From the NCBI GenBank assembly GCA_030621225.1, contig JAUXIB010000005.1, positions 1 to 35,966 of the forward strand: a DNA stretch of 35,966 nt. Reading direction: 5' to 3'. The first letter of the stretch is position 1, and each line of letters opens with the position of its first letter. Below the pieces are notes generated by a model, which was given only the letters and a program-made list of their open reading frames with translations, did no database searches and was not told where the DNA came from. This document shows positions 23,739 to 31,300 of the stretch, piece by piece. A program made the translations under genes and the position numbers. This DNA comes from a candidate division FCPU426 bacterium. Lineage in GTDB: Bacteria; Oederibacteriota; JAUXIB01.

Positions 23739-24548
23739 ATGGAACTTCCTGAGATAGAAGCTATCGCGCGCACCTTAAATGCCAAGTTGTGTCGTAGAAA
23801 CGTCAAGGGTATCCGTTTGGCGAGCAAGATACTTTTGCGTGGCGCGAGCGGAAAACATTTGCTGGATGAGTTGTCTGGCAAATCTTTGAAACGGGTGGAA
23901 AGGTTTGCGCGATATATAGTGATGTGTTTTGAGGGAGGAAACGCCCTTGCCCTGTACTTGGCCAGTGGTGGGCAGATGCTTCTTTACCTTGGCGAGAAAG
24001 CTCCCGCTTCTTTATCGGCGCGTTTGGATTTTGGTAATATTATTTTGGCACTACGCAGCCAGGGGGGTAGCAGTTACCTGATACTGATAAAAGAACGGGA
24101 AATAGAAGAACTGCCGGTCTCCAGGTCAGGCGGGTTGGATCCGCTGGGGAGGGATTACAGTTGGCCGGCTTTTAGTTTTGCCTTGGCCAAGCAAAAGGGT
24201 AGGATAAAGGAGAGGCTTTTAAGCGGCGGACTGGTTTTTGGTCTGGGGAGTCTCTATTGTGATGAGGCGCTTTTTCGTGCCAGAATAGATCCCGGACGTA
24301 AGATAGAAAGGACTTCCCTGGACGAGAGGAAGGACCTTTTTCACTGTATTCGCGATTTGACCACGGAGGCGGTTGAGGCTTATGGCATATTAGAGCTGGC
24401 GCCAAAGCAGAAGATGAGTTGGACTTTTCCCTTTCCGCTCTATGTCTATCGCCGGCGTAGTGCCGCCTGCTTGAAGTGCAAGACGAAGATCAAGGGGATT
24501 AAGCTTGGCCGACAGTATGCTTATTATTGTCCATATTGTCAGAAATAA
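23739..24548 (+). CDS. Fpg/MutM/Nei-family protein lacking canonical catalytic residues
   Basis: A 269-residue protein with the family's architecture. There is an N-terminal beta-sandwich starting MELPEIEAIA, an H2TH region (FGLGSLYCDEALFRARIDP, ~167-185) and a C-terminal CxxC-x-CxxC zinc finger (CLKC ... CPYC) with the GR-Q-Y-A-Y-Y-C loop. In Fpg/Nei the mature N-terminal Pro (MPELPE or MPEGPE) is the Schiff-base nucleophile; here Pro2 is absent and no upstream start exists because the -10 box is only ten bases away. The active-site Lys in RRxKYL is replaced (RFARYI, Arg58) and the helix-capping Asn in GNIY is Ser. It can probably still bind DNA, but classic glycosylase/lyase activity is doubtful. 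It is related to, or convergent with, known P2-less Fpg homologues. Confidence 0.85.
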   Translation: MELPEIEAIARTLNAKLCRRNVKGIRLASKILLRGASGKHLLDELSGKSLKRVERFARYIVMCFEGGNALALYLASGGQMLLYLGEKAPASLSARLDFGNIILALRSQGGSSYLILIKEREIEELPVSRSGGLDPLGRDYSWPAFSFALAKQKGRIKERLLSGGLVFGLGSLYCDEALFRARIDPGRKIERTSLDERKDLFHCIRDLTTEAVEAYGILELAPKQKMSWTFPFPLYVYRRRSAACLKCKTKIKGIKLGRQYAYYCPYCQK

Positions 24549-24769
24549 GAATCCTCGGGCTAACGCCCGCGGTATTCTTGTCCCGAACGGTCGCCGGTAG
24601 ACGACCACAACGCTTCCTTGGCCCTAAGGGCAGAGAAAACGAAAACGTTTTCTCGTTCACGAGCTTACGCTCGTGGTATTCGCGCGCAACGAAATAAGAA
24701 GATTAGTTGTTTCACAGCGTAGCTGTGAAAGGGACGATAATATTTGTAGGGGCGGCTTGCAAGCCGCCC
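24549..24769. repeat. String of five hairpins
   Basis: GAATCCTCGGGC/GCCCGCGGTATTC (24549-24577); GAGAAAACG/CGTTTTCTC (24633-24654); CACGAGC/GCTCGTG plus GTATTC (24658-24680); TTTCACAGC/GCTGTGAAA (24710-24730); and the perfect 20-bp palindrome GGGCGGCTTGCAAGCCGCCC (24750-24769). Hairpins 1 and 3 share the layout stem, TAAC or TTAC loop, stem, GGTATTC. The first may end fpg transcription, but no T-run follows. No gene lies in 24549-24903. Confidence 0.8.
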
Positions 24770-24824
24770 AGGTGTTGCTGTATGGTCGGAGGGCAGGGGC
24801 TGGGGGGTAGTATTCGTATGCTGT

Positions 24825-24846
24825 TCACCGACCACTGACCACGAGT
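24825..24846. repeat. Short CACCGAC heptamer array
   Basis: CACCGAC, CACTGAC, CACGAGT. The remaining bases to 24903 show no promoter or ribosome site I can support. Confidence 0.5.
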
Positions 24847-24903
24847 TCCGCATTATGTGTGCGGTTTTCACAATTCCTTAATGTTCCGTTGTAAACACCG
24901 CTG

Positions 24904-27012
24904 ATGCCGAAAAAGAGACTATCTATTGCCAGGAAACTGATGGCACTGTTGTTCTTTCTTGCCCTTTTCGGTTTCTACCTGCATCGCGCGGCGCCACCCG
25001 CGGCGGTGGCTTTTGACGGCGATGTGTCGTTGGCCGCTTCTCTGTTGGGGGTTCCCACGCCACCGGGCTCGCCGGTTTTTCTGCTTCTTTCACGGGTGGT
25101 GAACTTGCTATTCCCCTGGGGCGGGGAGTTGGGCCTGACGAATTTATTGCTTTTCCCCTTGGTCTTGCTGTTATGCCTGGCGTTGATACGAATTCTGGCC
25201 GGTCGACTGGGGCTCAGTGATTCATTGTTACCGGTGTTGCTGGTTGTGGCCGTCGGCGCGTTCGAGCCGCGCTTGGGAGTTCTGGCGCTGGCCCCGGGAG
25301 GCGGGGCATTAGCGGCGTTACTGTTGATCTTGGCTTATTTGGTCCTGGCGTACAGCGGAGCGCGGCGGGGAAGCGGACAGCTGGGGCTCTACCTGGCTGT
25401 CCTCTCTTTGGCTGCTTCGCCGCGCGGTTTTATTCTCTTGTTGCTTATCCTGCCCTTTGTGTTTCGCCATAAAAACGTGAAATACTGGATCATTGGTTGT
25501 TGTGTTTTGTTGCTGGGACTATCGCCGTTTTTATATCTGCCCTTGCGCGCTGCTGCCGATCCACTATTAAACTGGGGGCGTCCCGCCGGTTTACGGGCGC
25601 TGGTGGCCTATCTCTGGCCGGTAAGGTACCTTGATTTTAGCGATCCTGGGTTGGCGGCCAGGGCATTAGCTGAGTATTGCTTTCCCACCGGTTATCTGGG
25701 GTTGCTGGGGTTGTTGTGTTTGCGTCGATCCAAGCAAGTCTTTGCCGGCTTTGCGTTTATTCTGCCAGTGCTGTTTCTGTCCCTGCCGTTTTTTGATAAC
25801 TTCAGCGACAGGCAATACATGGAAGAAGGCGGGGCTTTTGCACTCGGCTTCTGTTTGCTGATCGGTTGTGGTTTATTGCTCGGTCGGGTTCATTTCGACA
25901 CGCGGCAGCGAGGCAGACGTTGGTGGATCAGATTCTGGGCGGTTGCGGTATTGGTCCTGCTGGTGGGAATGGGCCGGGCGCGGGGTTTTCCCGATTATTC
26001 CGGCGCCAGCTATGGTTATGACCACGCGCGCGGGGTATTGGCATCGTTGCCGCATGGTGCGGACGTTTTTTTGCAGGATTCGCTTTTTGCTCAGCCGGTT
26101 TTCTCGCTGCAGGCCTGGCATGGGGTTGGGGAGGTAAATCTCTACCACGTGCAGCCCGGTTTTTACGGTGGCGGGGGCGAGATGCGCCGGCTGTGGGATA
26201 ATAGCTATTTGGAGGATCCTCGGCGTCGTTTTCACAATGATCGGTTGACGGCTTCGTCTTGGGTGTTTTACGAGGCCAGGTGTTCTTATTTGGTGTCTAT
26301 GGGTATCGCAGGTTGGCGCTGGGGGTTTCTTGAGCTGGTGCGCGGCGATCCGGGAATGATGCCGCCGGTTATGCCGCCGCGTTTCCTGATGGACGAGAGC
26401 CGCTGGGTTAATTGGCCCACGCGCTATCTGGTGGCCGCTTACGCTCAGACGATGGTGGAACTGGCGACCGATGAGCGGACCAAGGAAGACTATCTGGCGC
26501 TGGCCGTGCGCGTGGCCGGTGATACCCCGCTTACTCTCTATTGGCTGGGACGCTACCATATGTCGCGCGGCGAGCTGGAGCAGGCGATACGCTATTTTGT
26601 GCGGCTTACAGAGCTTGAGCCGCAGGCGGTGCGCGCCTACACTTCCCTGGCTTTGTGCTATGACGCCCAAGCTGTGAGCAAGGACGATGAGATCGATTGG
26701 GCGAACGTCTATTTTTTCAAGGCGTTGGGGGTTAACCCGCGTGACCGTGAATTATTGATTACACGCGGCAGTTACTTTTTTCGGCGTGGACAGACGAAAA
26801 AGGCGCTGGTCTTTTTTGAGACGGCGCGCGAGTTATGGGGGTCCGCCCCTGATTTAGTTCGGTGGATTGGCATCGGTTACGGCGCCTTGGAAGGACAGGA
26901 GGAAAAAGCGCTGGCCTATCTGGGGGAGTATGTTTCGCTGCAGCCGCCGCCGCGGGACATTGCGGAGATAAGGAAGGTTATGATCGGCCTGGAGGAGAGA
27001 CGGGGGGATTAA
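24904..27012 (+). CDS. DUF2723 (TMEM260-like) membrane protein with C-terminal TPR
   Basis: A 702-residue protein. The N-terminal half has about ten hydrophobic helices and the DUF2723 layout: an acidic residue after the first helix (AFDGDVSLAASLLGVPTPPGSPVF, where the family reads D-x-GE-x-x-x-A-x-x-LGV-PHPPG-x-P), then P-W-G-G-E-L-x-x-x-N, and YLPLRAAADPLLNWGRP. This family belongs to the GT-C fold; the human member TMEM260 is a protein O-mannosyltransferase, so a lipid-linked sugar transferase role is plausible here. Residues ~530-690 form TPR helices. As with the two sulfatase-like proteins upstream, a membrane enzyme is fused to a TPR tail. Start ATG 24904 has no Shine-Dalgarno. The usual Glu after Gly in DxGE is Asp (DGD). 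Confidence 0.8.
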   Translation: MPKKRLSIARKLMALLFFLALFGFYLHRAAPPAAVAFDGDVSLAASLLGVPTPPGSPVFLLLSRVVNLLFPWGGELGLTNLLLFPLVLLLCLALIRILAGRLGLSDSLLPVLLVVAVGAFEPRLGVLALAPGGGALAALLLILAYLVLAYSGARRGSGQLGLYLAVLSLAASPRGFILLLLILPFVFRHKNVKYWIIGCCVLLLGLSPFLYLPLRAAADPLLNWGRPAGLRALVAYLWPVRYLDFSDPGLAARALAEYCFPTGYLGLLGLLCLRRSKQVFAGFAFILPVLFLSLPFFDNFSDRQYMEEGGAFALGFCLLIGCGLLLGRVHFDTRQRGRRWWIRFWAVAVLVLLVGMGRARGFPDYSGASYGYDHARGVLASLPHGADVFLQDSLFAQPVFSLQAWHGVGEVNLYHVQPGFYGGGGEMRRLWDNSYLEDPRRRFHNDRLTASSWVFYEARCSYLVSMGIAGWRWGFLELVRGDPGMMPPVMPPRFLMDESRWVNWPTRYLVAAYAQTMVELATDERTKEDYLALAVRVAGDTPLTLYWLGRYHMSRGELEQAIRYFVRLTELEPQAVRAYTSLALCYDAQAVSKDDEIDWANVYFFKALGVNPRDRELLITRGSYFFRRGQTKKALVFFETARELWGSAPDLVRWIGIGYGALEGQEEKALAYLGEYVSLQPPPRDIAEIRKVMIGLEERRGD

Positions 27013-27065
27013 CTACGAAGCTATCCAAGCTAATTCTGAATTATGAATGCTGAATTATGAATTGT
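27010..27065. repeat. Heptamer array including the stop codon
   Basis: TAACTAC (stop TAA 27010-27012), GAAGCTA, TCCAAGC, TAATTCT, GAATTAT, GAATGCT, GAATTAT, GAATTGT in one register. Confidence 0.8.
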
Positions 27066-27138
27066 CATAGCTGTCTAAATCAGCTCTTCCTCCTCCCTTA
27101 AGGGGGGACCCTTTGGATACTCCAATATTAAATGAAAT

Positions 27139-29145
27139 GTGGTAGAAAAAGTGCCTAAATTCAAACTCAAATCCGATTACAAACCCCAGGGCGACCAACC
27201 GGCTGCCATTCGTAAGTTAAAAAAGCTGGTCAAAGCCGGCTGTCGCGAACAGGTGCTTCTGGGGGTGACGGGTTCGGGCAAAACTTTCACCATGGCCTGT
27301 CTGATCGCCGCGCTGCAGCGTCCCGCATTGATTATCTCGCATAACAAGACATTGGCCGGCCAGCTTTACAGCGAATTTCTGGAATTCTTCCCCGAGAACG
27401 CTGTTGAATACTTCGTCAGCTATTATGATTATTATCAGCCGGAGGCCTATATCCCCACCACTGATACCTATATAGAAAAAGAAGCTACCCGCAACGATGA
27501 GTTGGACCGGCTGCGTCTTTCGACTACTCGTTCGCTCTTAGAGAGACGGGACGTGGTGGTGGTGGCCAGTGTCTCCTGTATATACGGTATCGGCTCTCCC
27601 CAGGAGTATAAGGGCATGCACCTGGCGCTCAGGCAGGGGGATACGTTCGAGCGCGAGCAGCTTTTGCGCAAGCTGGTAGAGATGCAGTACCGGCGCAACG
27701 ACGTTGATTTTCACCGCGGTACGGTGCGTGTGCGCGGGGATGTGGTGGACATCTTCCCCGGCTATGGGCGAACAGCACTGCGCGTGTTGCTGGAGGATGA
27801 TAAGATCTCCGCGATCATTGAGATGGACCCTTTGCATGGCGAGGTGATCAAGCGGCATCGGTTTATGGCCGTCTACCCGGCACAGCACTATGTGATGCCG
27901 CGGGCCAAGCTGCGTGCCGCTCTGGGCGCCATCCGCGGCGAGTTGAAGAGCAGATTGGCTGAGTTTAAAAAGGAAAATAAATTATTGGAGGCCCAGCGGC
28001 TGGAGCAGCGGACCAACTATGACCTGGAAATGCTGGCGGAGCTGGGTTATTGCCAGGGCATAGAGAACTACTCGCGCCACTTTGAAAGACGCCGCGCGGG
28101 AGAACCGCCTTACACTCTTTTGGACTACCTGGCGGACGATGTACTGGTCTTCGTAGATGAATCGCACGTGACTGTGCCCCAACTGGTCGGCATGTATAAG
28201 GGAGATCGCTCGCGCAAGCGGTGCTTGATAGAACACGGCTTCCGGCTACCCAGTGCCCTGGACAATAGACCCCTGTATTTTGAGGAGAGCGAACAGCGGA
28301 TGAAGACGCGGGTATACGTTTCCGCCACGCCGGGTAATTATGAACTCGAACGGTGTGCTGACAAGTTGGCGGAACAGGTCATCCGGCCTACTGGTTTGAT
28401 GGATCCACGGGTGGAGGTGCGGCCGATTGACGGCCAAGTAGAAGATTTTCTCGGGGAGGTAAAGCGGGTGGCGCAGGCGGGGGACCGGACGCTGGTGACC
28501 ACCCTCACCAAACGTTTGGCCGAGGATCTGGCTGACTATTTGCACGAGCAGGGGGTGCGCGTGCGCTACCTTCATTCGGATGTCGAGACCCTGGAAAGGA
28601 TCAGGATAATCCGCGATCTGCGCCTGGGCAAATTCGATTGCCTGGTGGGGATCAACCTGCTGCGCGAAGGGCTGGATCTGCCAGAGGTGGCGTTGGTGGC
28701 CATCTTTGACGCTGACAAGGAGGGCTTTTTGCGTTCGCAGCGTTCTCTTATTCAGACCATTGGTCGCGCGGCGCGGCATATAAAGGGTCGGGTTATTCTC
28801 TATGCCGACAAGATCACCGACTCAATGAAGCGGGCCATCGATGAAACACAACGCCGGCGTCGCAAGCAGGCTAAATATAACAAGCAGCACGGCATCACTC
28901 CGGCCGGTGTGAAAAAAGCAGTGCGTGGATTGATCGGTACGGTGTGCGAGGGCGACTACTACAGCGCGCCGCTGGCAGAGGAGCAGCAGATATATCGGAC
29001 GGAGGACCTGGGCGAGTTGATCGCGCGTATGGAGCAGGAAATGAAGCAGGCGGCCGGGAAACTGCACTTTGAGCGCGCGGCTGAGCTTCGGGATAAACTG
29101 CGTGAGCTGAAACAGACGGCGCTGTTTTTGGGAGACAAGAAGTAG
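27139..29145 (+). CDS. uvrB: UvrABC system protein B
   Basis: A 668-residue helicase-like protein of normal length (E. coli 673). It is loaded by UvrA, verifies damage and recruits UvrC. Visible motifs: Q-motif region [11 protein letters not shown], Walker [10 protein letters not shown] (~42), the beta-hairpin that inserts between DNA strands ([12 protein letters not shown], ~95), Walker B DESHVT, motif VSATPGNYE, helicase motifs V-VI ([22 protein letters not shown]), and the C-terminal UVR domain ([24 protein letters not shown]) that binds UvrC. Start GTG 27139 is used here; GTG 27151 is an alternative, and neither has a clear Shine-Dalgarno. CCCTTAAGGG sits upstream (27097-27106). The stop is followed within 8 bp by a very long heptamer array, then uvrC. 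Confidence 0.97.
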   Translation: MVEKVPKFKLKSDYKPQGDQPAAIRKLKKLVKAGCREQVLLGVTGSGKTFTMACLIAALQRPALIISHNKTLAGQLYSEFLEFFPENAVEYFVSYYDYYQPEAYIPTTDTYIEKEATRNDELDRLRLSTTRSLLERRDVVVVASVSCIYGIGSPQEYKGMHLALRQGDTFEREQLLRKLVEMQYRRNDVDFHRGTVRVRGDVVDIFPGYGRTALRVLLEDDKISAIIEMDPLHGEVIKRHRFMAVYPAQHYVMPRAKLRAALGAIRGELKSRLAEFKKENKLLEAQRLEQRTNYDLEMLAELGYCQGIENYSRHFERRRAGEPPYTLLDYLADDVLVFVDESHVTVPQLVGMYKGDRSRKRCLIEHGFRLPSALDNRPLYFEESEQRMKTRVYVSATPGNYELERCADKLAEQVIRPTGLMDPRVEVRPIDGQVEDFLGEVKRVAQAGDRTLVTTLTKRLAEDLADYLHEQGVRVRYLHSDVETLERIRIIRDLRLGKFDCLVGINLLREGLDLPEVALVAIFDADKEGFLRSQRSLIQTIGRAARHIKGRVILYADKITDSMKRAIDETQRRRRKQAKYNKQHGITPAGVKKAVRGLIGTVCEGDYYSAPLAEEQQIYRTEDLGELIARMEQEMKQAAGKLHFERAAELRDKLRELKQTALFLGDKK

Positions 29146-29152
29146 GTGGTTT

Positions 29153-29341
29153 TGAATTCTGAATTCTGAGTTATGAATTATGGATGCTAAAACTAGATGC
29201 GAAACTAGTCGCGCGTCTCGCGTCGCGTGTCGCTTGTCGGTATATGGACGACCCGTGACACGTGACCAGTGACCCGGGACACGGGAGGCTTAACCTGGTA
29301 ATGCACGCAATACGCAATGCGCAATACGATATACGAGACTG
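29153..29341. repeat. 27-unit heptamer array between uvrB and uvrC
   Basis: Single register for 189 bp: TGAATTC x2, TGAGTTA, TGAATTA, TGGATGC ... TCGCGCG, TCTCGCG, TCGCGTG, TCGCTTG, TCGGTAT, ATGGACG, ACCCGTG, ACACGTG, ACCAGTG, ACCCGGG, ACACGGG, AGGCTTA, ACCTGGT, AATGCAC, GCAATAC, GCAATGC, GCAATAC, GATATAC, GAGACTG. TCGCGTG-type words left of ~29240 mirror ACACGTG-type words on the right (23 of 32 positions pair). Confidence 0.9.
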
Positions 29342-29355
29342 GTCCCGAATCAAAT

Positions 29356-30978
29356 ATGAACAAACGTTTGGAGAGTAAATACCGCAGCGCGCCGGACAAG
29401 CCCGGTGTCTACCTGATGAAGGATGGCGCCGGCAGGGTGATCTACGTGGGTAAGGCCAAGTCGCTCAAGAAGCGTTTGCCTGCTTATCTGGCAAAGGAGT
29501 TGGCCGCCAAGACGCGCTCGCTGATGAAACGCGTAGCCGGGCTGGAGCTGATCCTTGCCAGCAGTGAGCTGGAGGCGTTGGTGCTGGAAGGGAACTTGAT
29601 CAAAAAGTTCCGCCCGCGTTATAACGTTTACTGGCGTGATGATAAGTCTTTCCCTTTTCTACGCCTATCCACCGATGAGGAATTTCCGGCCTTGGCGGTC
29701 AGTCGCCAACCTGGCGTTGGCCGGGCCAGGTATTTCGGCCCTTTTGTGCGGGTGCGAATGAAAGAGATGCTGGCCCTGATCAGTAAGTACTTTGCGGTTC
29801 GGCACTGCAAGAGCTTCCGGCGTTACCGGCAGGGGCGGCCCTGTCTTAACTATCAAATTAAACGTTGCCTGGCGCCCTGTGCCGGAAAAGTAACGCAGCG
29901 GGAGTACGCGCGCGAGGTAGAACGCCTGGTGCTTTTCCTTACCGGGCACAATGAACAATTATGCCGGGAATTGACGGCGCGTATGAAACGTGATGCGGTG
30001 GCGGAAGAATATGAGCGGGCGGCGCGCCTGCGCGATCTGCTGGCGGCATTAGCAAGCTTTACCGAACGGCAGCGGGTGGTGCAGGAGAAAGACATAGATC
30101 AGGACGTGCTGGCTCTGGCGGAGGAGTCAAGGGGACGCTGCCTGCAGGTTTTCTTTGTGCGTGAGGGAAAGTTATGTGGCGAGTACCACGTGTTTTTTGA
30201 GCGCAAAATCGAGGCAGCGGATGGCGGGCTGGCTGCTTTTATTAGCCAATTTTATGCCGGGATCGCTTACTTGCCGCCACGCATTATTTGTGATCGTGTT
30301 CCCGAAGATAGGGCTGGTTTAGAGAAATGGTTGACCGAGAAACGTGGTGCGCGTCTGGTGATCAGTGCGCCTCGTTCGGGTCGCGCGCGTCCTTTGCTAA
30401 AGATGGCGGCGGAGAATGCGGCATTTCATCTCTCTCGCCGTCTCAGTGCCCAGTTGCAGGGCAAAGAGCTGGCGGGGAAACTACGTCAAGCGCTCTCGCT
30501 CAAGGAAGCACCAGGGCAGCTAGAGGCCTTTGATATCTCACATACGGGGGGAGATGAGGCGGTAGCTTCCATGGTGGTTTTTCGGGATGGTCAGCCCGAT
30601 AAGAAGCTCTACCGGCGCTATAAGCTGAAGTTTCCTGCTGATCGTGATGATTACGCGATGATGCGCGAGGTGTTGGGGCGTCGTTTTCGCCGCCTGGTGG
30701 CGGGGGAGGGCGAGATCCCTGATTTATTGCTGGTGGACGGGGGGCGGGGTCACCTGGAACTGGCCTCCACCCTGCTGGCCAGTTTTGGTTTGGAAAAGAT
30801 AAACGTCATCGCCCTGGCCAAAAAGGAAGAAGTGATCTACCGACGGGGGAGAGACAGCGCGCTTAAGCTTGCCGCGGATTCTCCGGTTTTACTCTATTTG
30901 AGGCGCGTGCGTGATGAGGCGCACCGTTTTGCCCAGGCGTTTCATCATTTGCGGAGGAAGAAAACATATAAGCGGTGA
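29356..30978 (+). CDS. uvrC: UvrABC system protein C lacking the HhH domain
   Basis: A 540-residue dual-incision nuclease. It has the GIY-YIG domain (~13-90: KPGVYLMKDGAGRVIYVGKAKSLKKR) for 3' incision, a Cys-rich region (YQIKRCLAPCAG), the UVR motif for UvrB contact (EEYERAARLRDLLAAL), and the RNase H-like domain for 5' incision (EAFDISHTGGDEAVASMVVF, DDYAMMREVLGRR, PDLLLVDGGRGHL). The sequence stops right after RVRDEAHRFAQAFHHLRRKK, where UvrC proteins normally continue into a tandem helix-hairpin-helix DNA-binding domain of about 60-70 residues. The TGA stop is the first unit of a heptamer array. Start ATG 29356 is preferred over the ORF-track ATG 29317, since the extra residues are repeat-encoded. 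No promoter is clear; co-transcription with uvrB across the array is possible. Confidence 0.95.
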   Translation: MNKRLESKYRSAPDKPGVYLMKDGAGRVIYVGKAKSLKKRLPAYLAKELAAKTRSLMKRVAGLELILASSELEALVLEGNLIKKFRPRYNVYWRDDKSFPFLRLSTDEEFPALAVSRQPGVGRARYFGPFVRVRMKEMLALISKYFAVRHCKSFRRYRQGRPCLNYQIKRCLAPCAGKVTQREYAREVERLVLFLTGHNEQLCRELTARMKRDAVAEEYERAARLRDLLAALASFTERQRVVQEKDIDQDVLALAEESRGRCLQVFFVREGKLCGEYHVFFERKIEAADGGLAAFISQFYAGIAYLPPRIICDRVPEDRAGLEKWLTEKRGARLVISAPRSGRARPLLKMAAENAAFHLSRRLSAQLQGKELAGKLRQALSLKEAPGQLEAFDISHTGGDEAVASMVVFRDGQPDKKLYRRYKLKFPADRDDYAMMREVLGRRFRRLVAGEGEIPDLLLVDGGRGHLELASTLLASFGLEKINVIALAKKEEVIYRRGRDSALKLAADSPVLLYLRRVRDEAHRFAQAFHHLRRKKTYKR

Positions 30979-31158
30979 GCAGTGGGCAGTGGTTGGGGGT
31001 TAGTAGTATAAGGAGTTCTGAATTCTGAGTTATGAATTATGAATGCTGAATATGGTATAAGCAGAGCTTGACCTGGAAACGTAGCGCTAGCGACCCTACT
31101 TCGCTTCCTACTATGCGCAAGGCGCTACGTAGGACAAGAAAGCTTCGTAGGGCGGGCC
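30976..31158. repeat. Heptamer array starting with the uvrC stop codon
   Basis: TGAGCAG (stop TGA), TGGGCAG, TGGTTGG, GGGTTAG, TAGTATA, AGGAGTT, CTGAATT, CTGAGTT, ATGAATT, ATGAATG, CTGAATA, then CTTGACC, TGGAAAC and, in the same register, CGCTACG, TAGGACA (identical to 3634-3647). The 322-bp spacer holds no gene. Confidence 0.85.
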
Positions 31159-31238
31159 AGCTACGAGTCCTTCGACTCACGTTGCTCGCTCAGGACCCTG
31201 CACCTGAGCGTACCAACGCGAATGGTACAGGGCTACGA
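31159..31238. repeat. 80-bp dispersed palindromic element, copy 2
   Basis: Second copy of the 15260-15339 element, 74 of 80 identical. Contains CGCTCAGG/CCTGAGCG, GTACC/GGTAC and CCCTG/CAGGG pairings. It ends only 5 bp before the -35 of the radical SAM promoter. Confidence 0.85.
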
Positions 31239-31243
31239 GGACA

Positions 31244-31272
31244 TTGACTTCCGTCCTTTTAAGTGATATAAT
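31244..31272 (+). promoter_or_regulatory. Sigma70-type promoter for the radical SAM operon
   Basis: TTGACT 31244-31249, 17 bp, TATAAT 31267-31272 with TG at 31264-31265. Near-perfect. Confidence 0.85.
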
Positions 31273-31300
31273 CCTTTCTTGGCTGTAAATGGAGAGAACA

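Noticed and set aside
24549-24577. Rho-independent terminator after the Fpg-like gene
   Set aside because: Good stem but no T-run, and the hairpin belongs to a repeat type seen again at 24658; a terminator role is possible but not supported.
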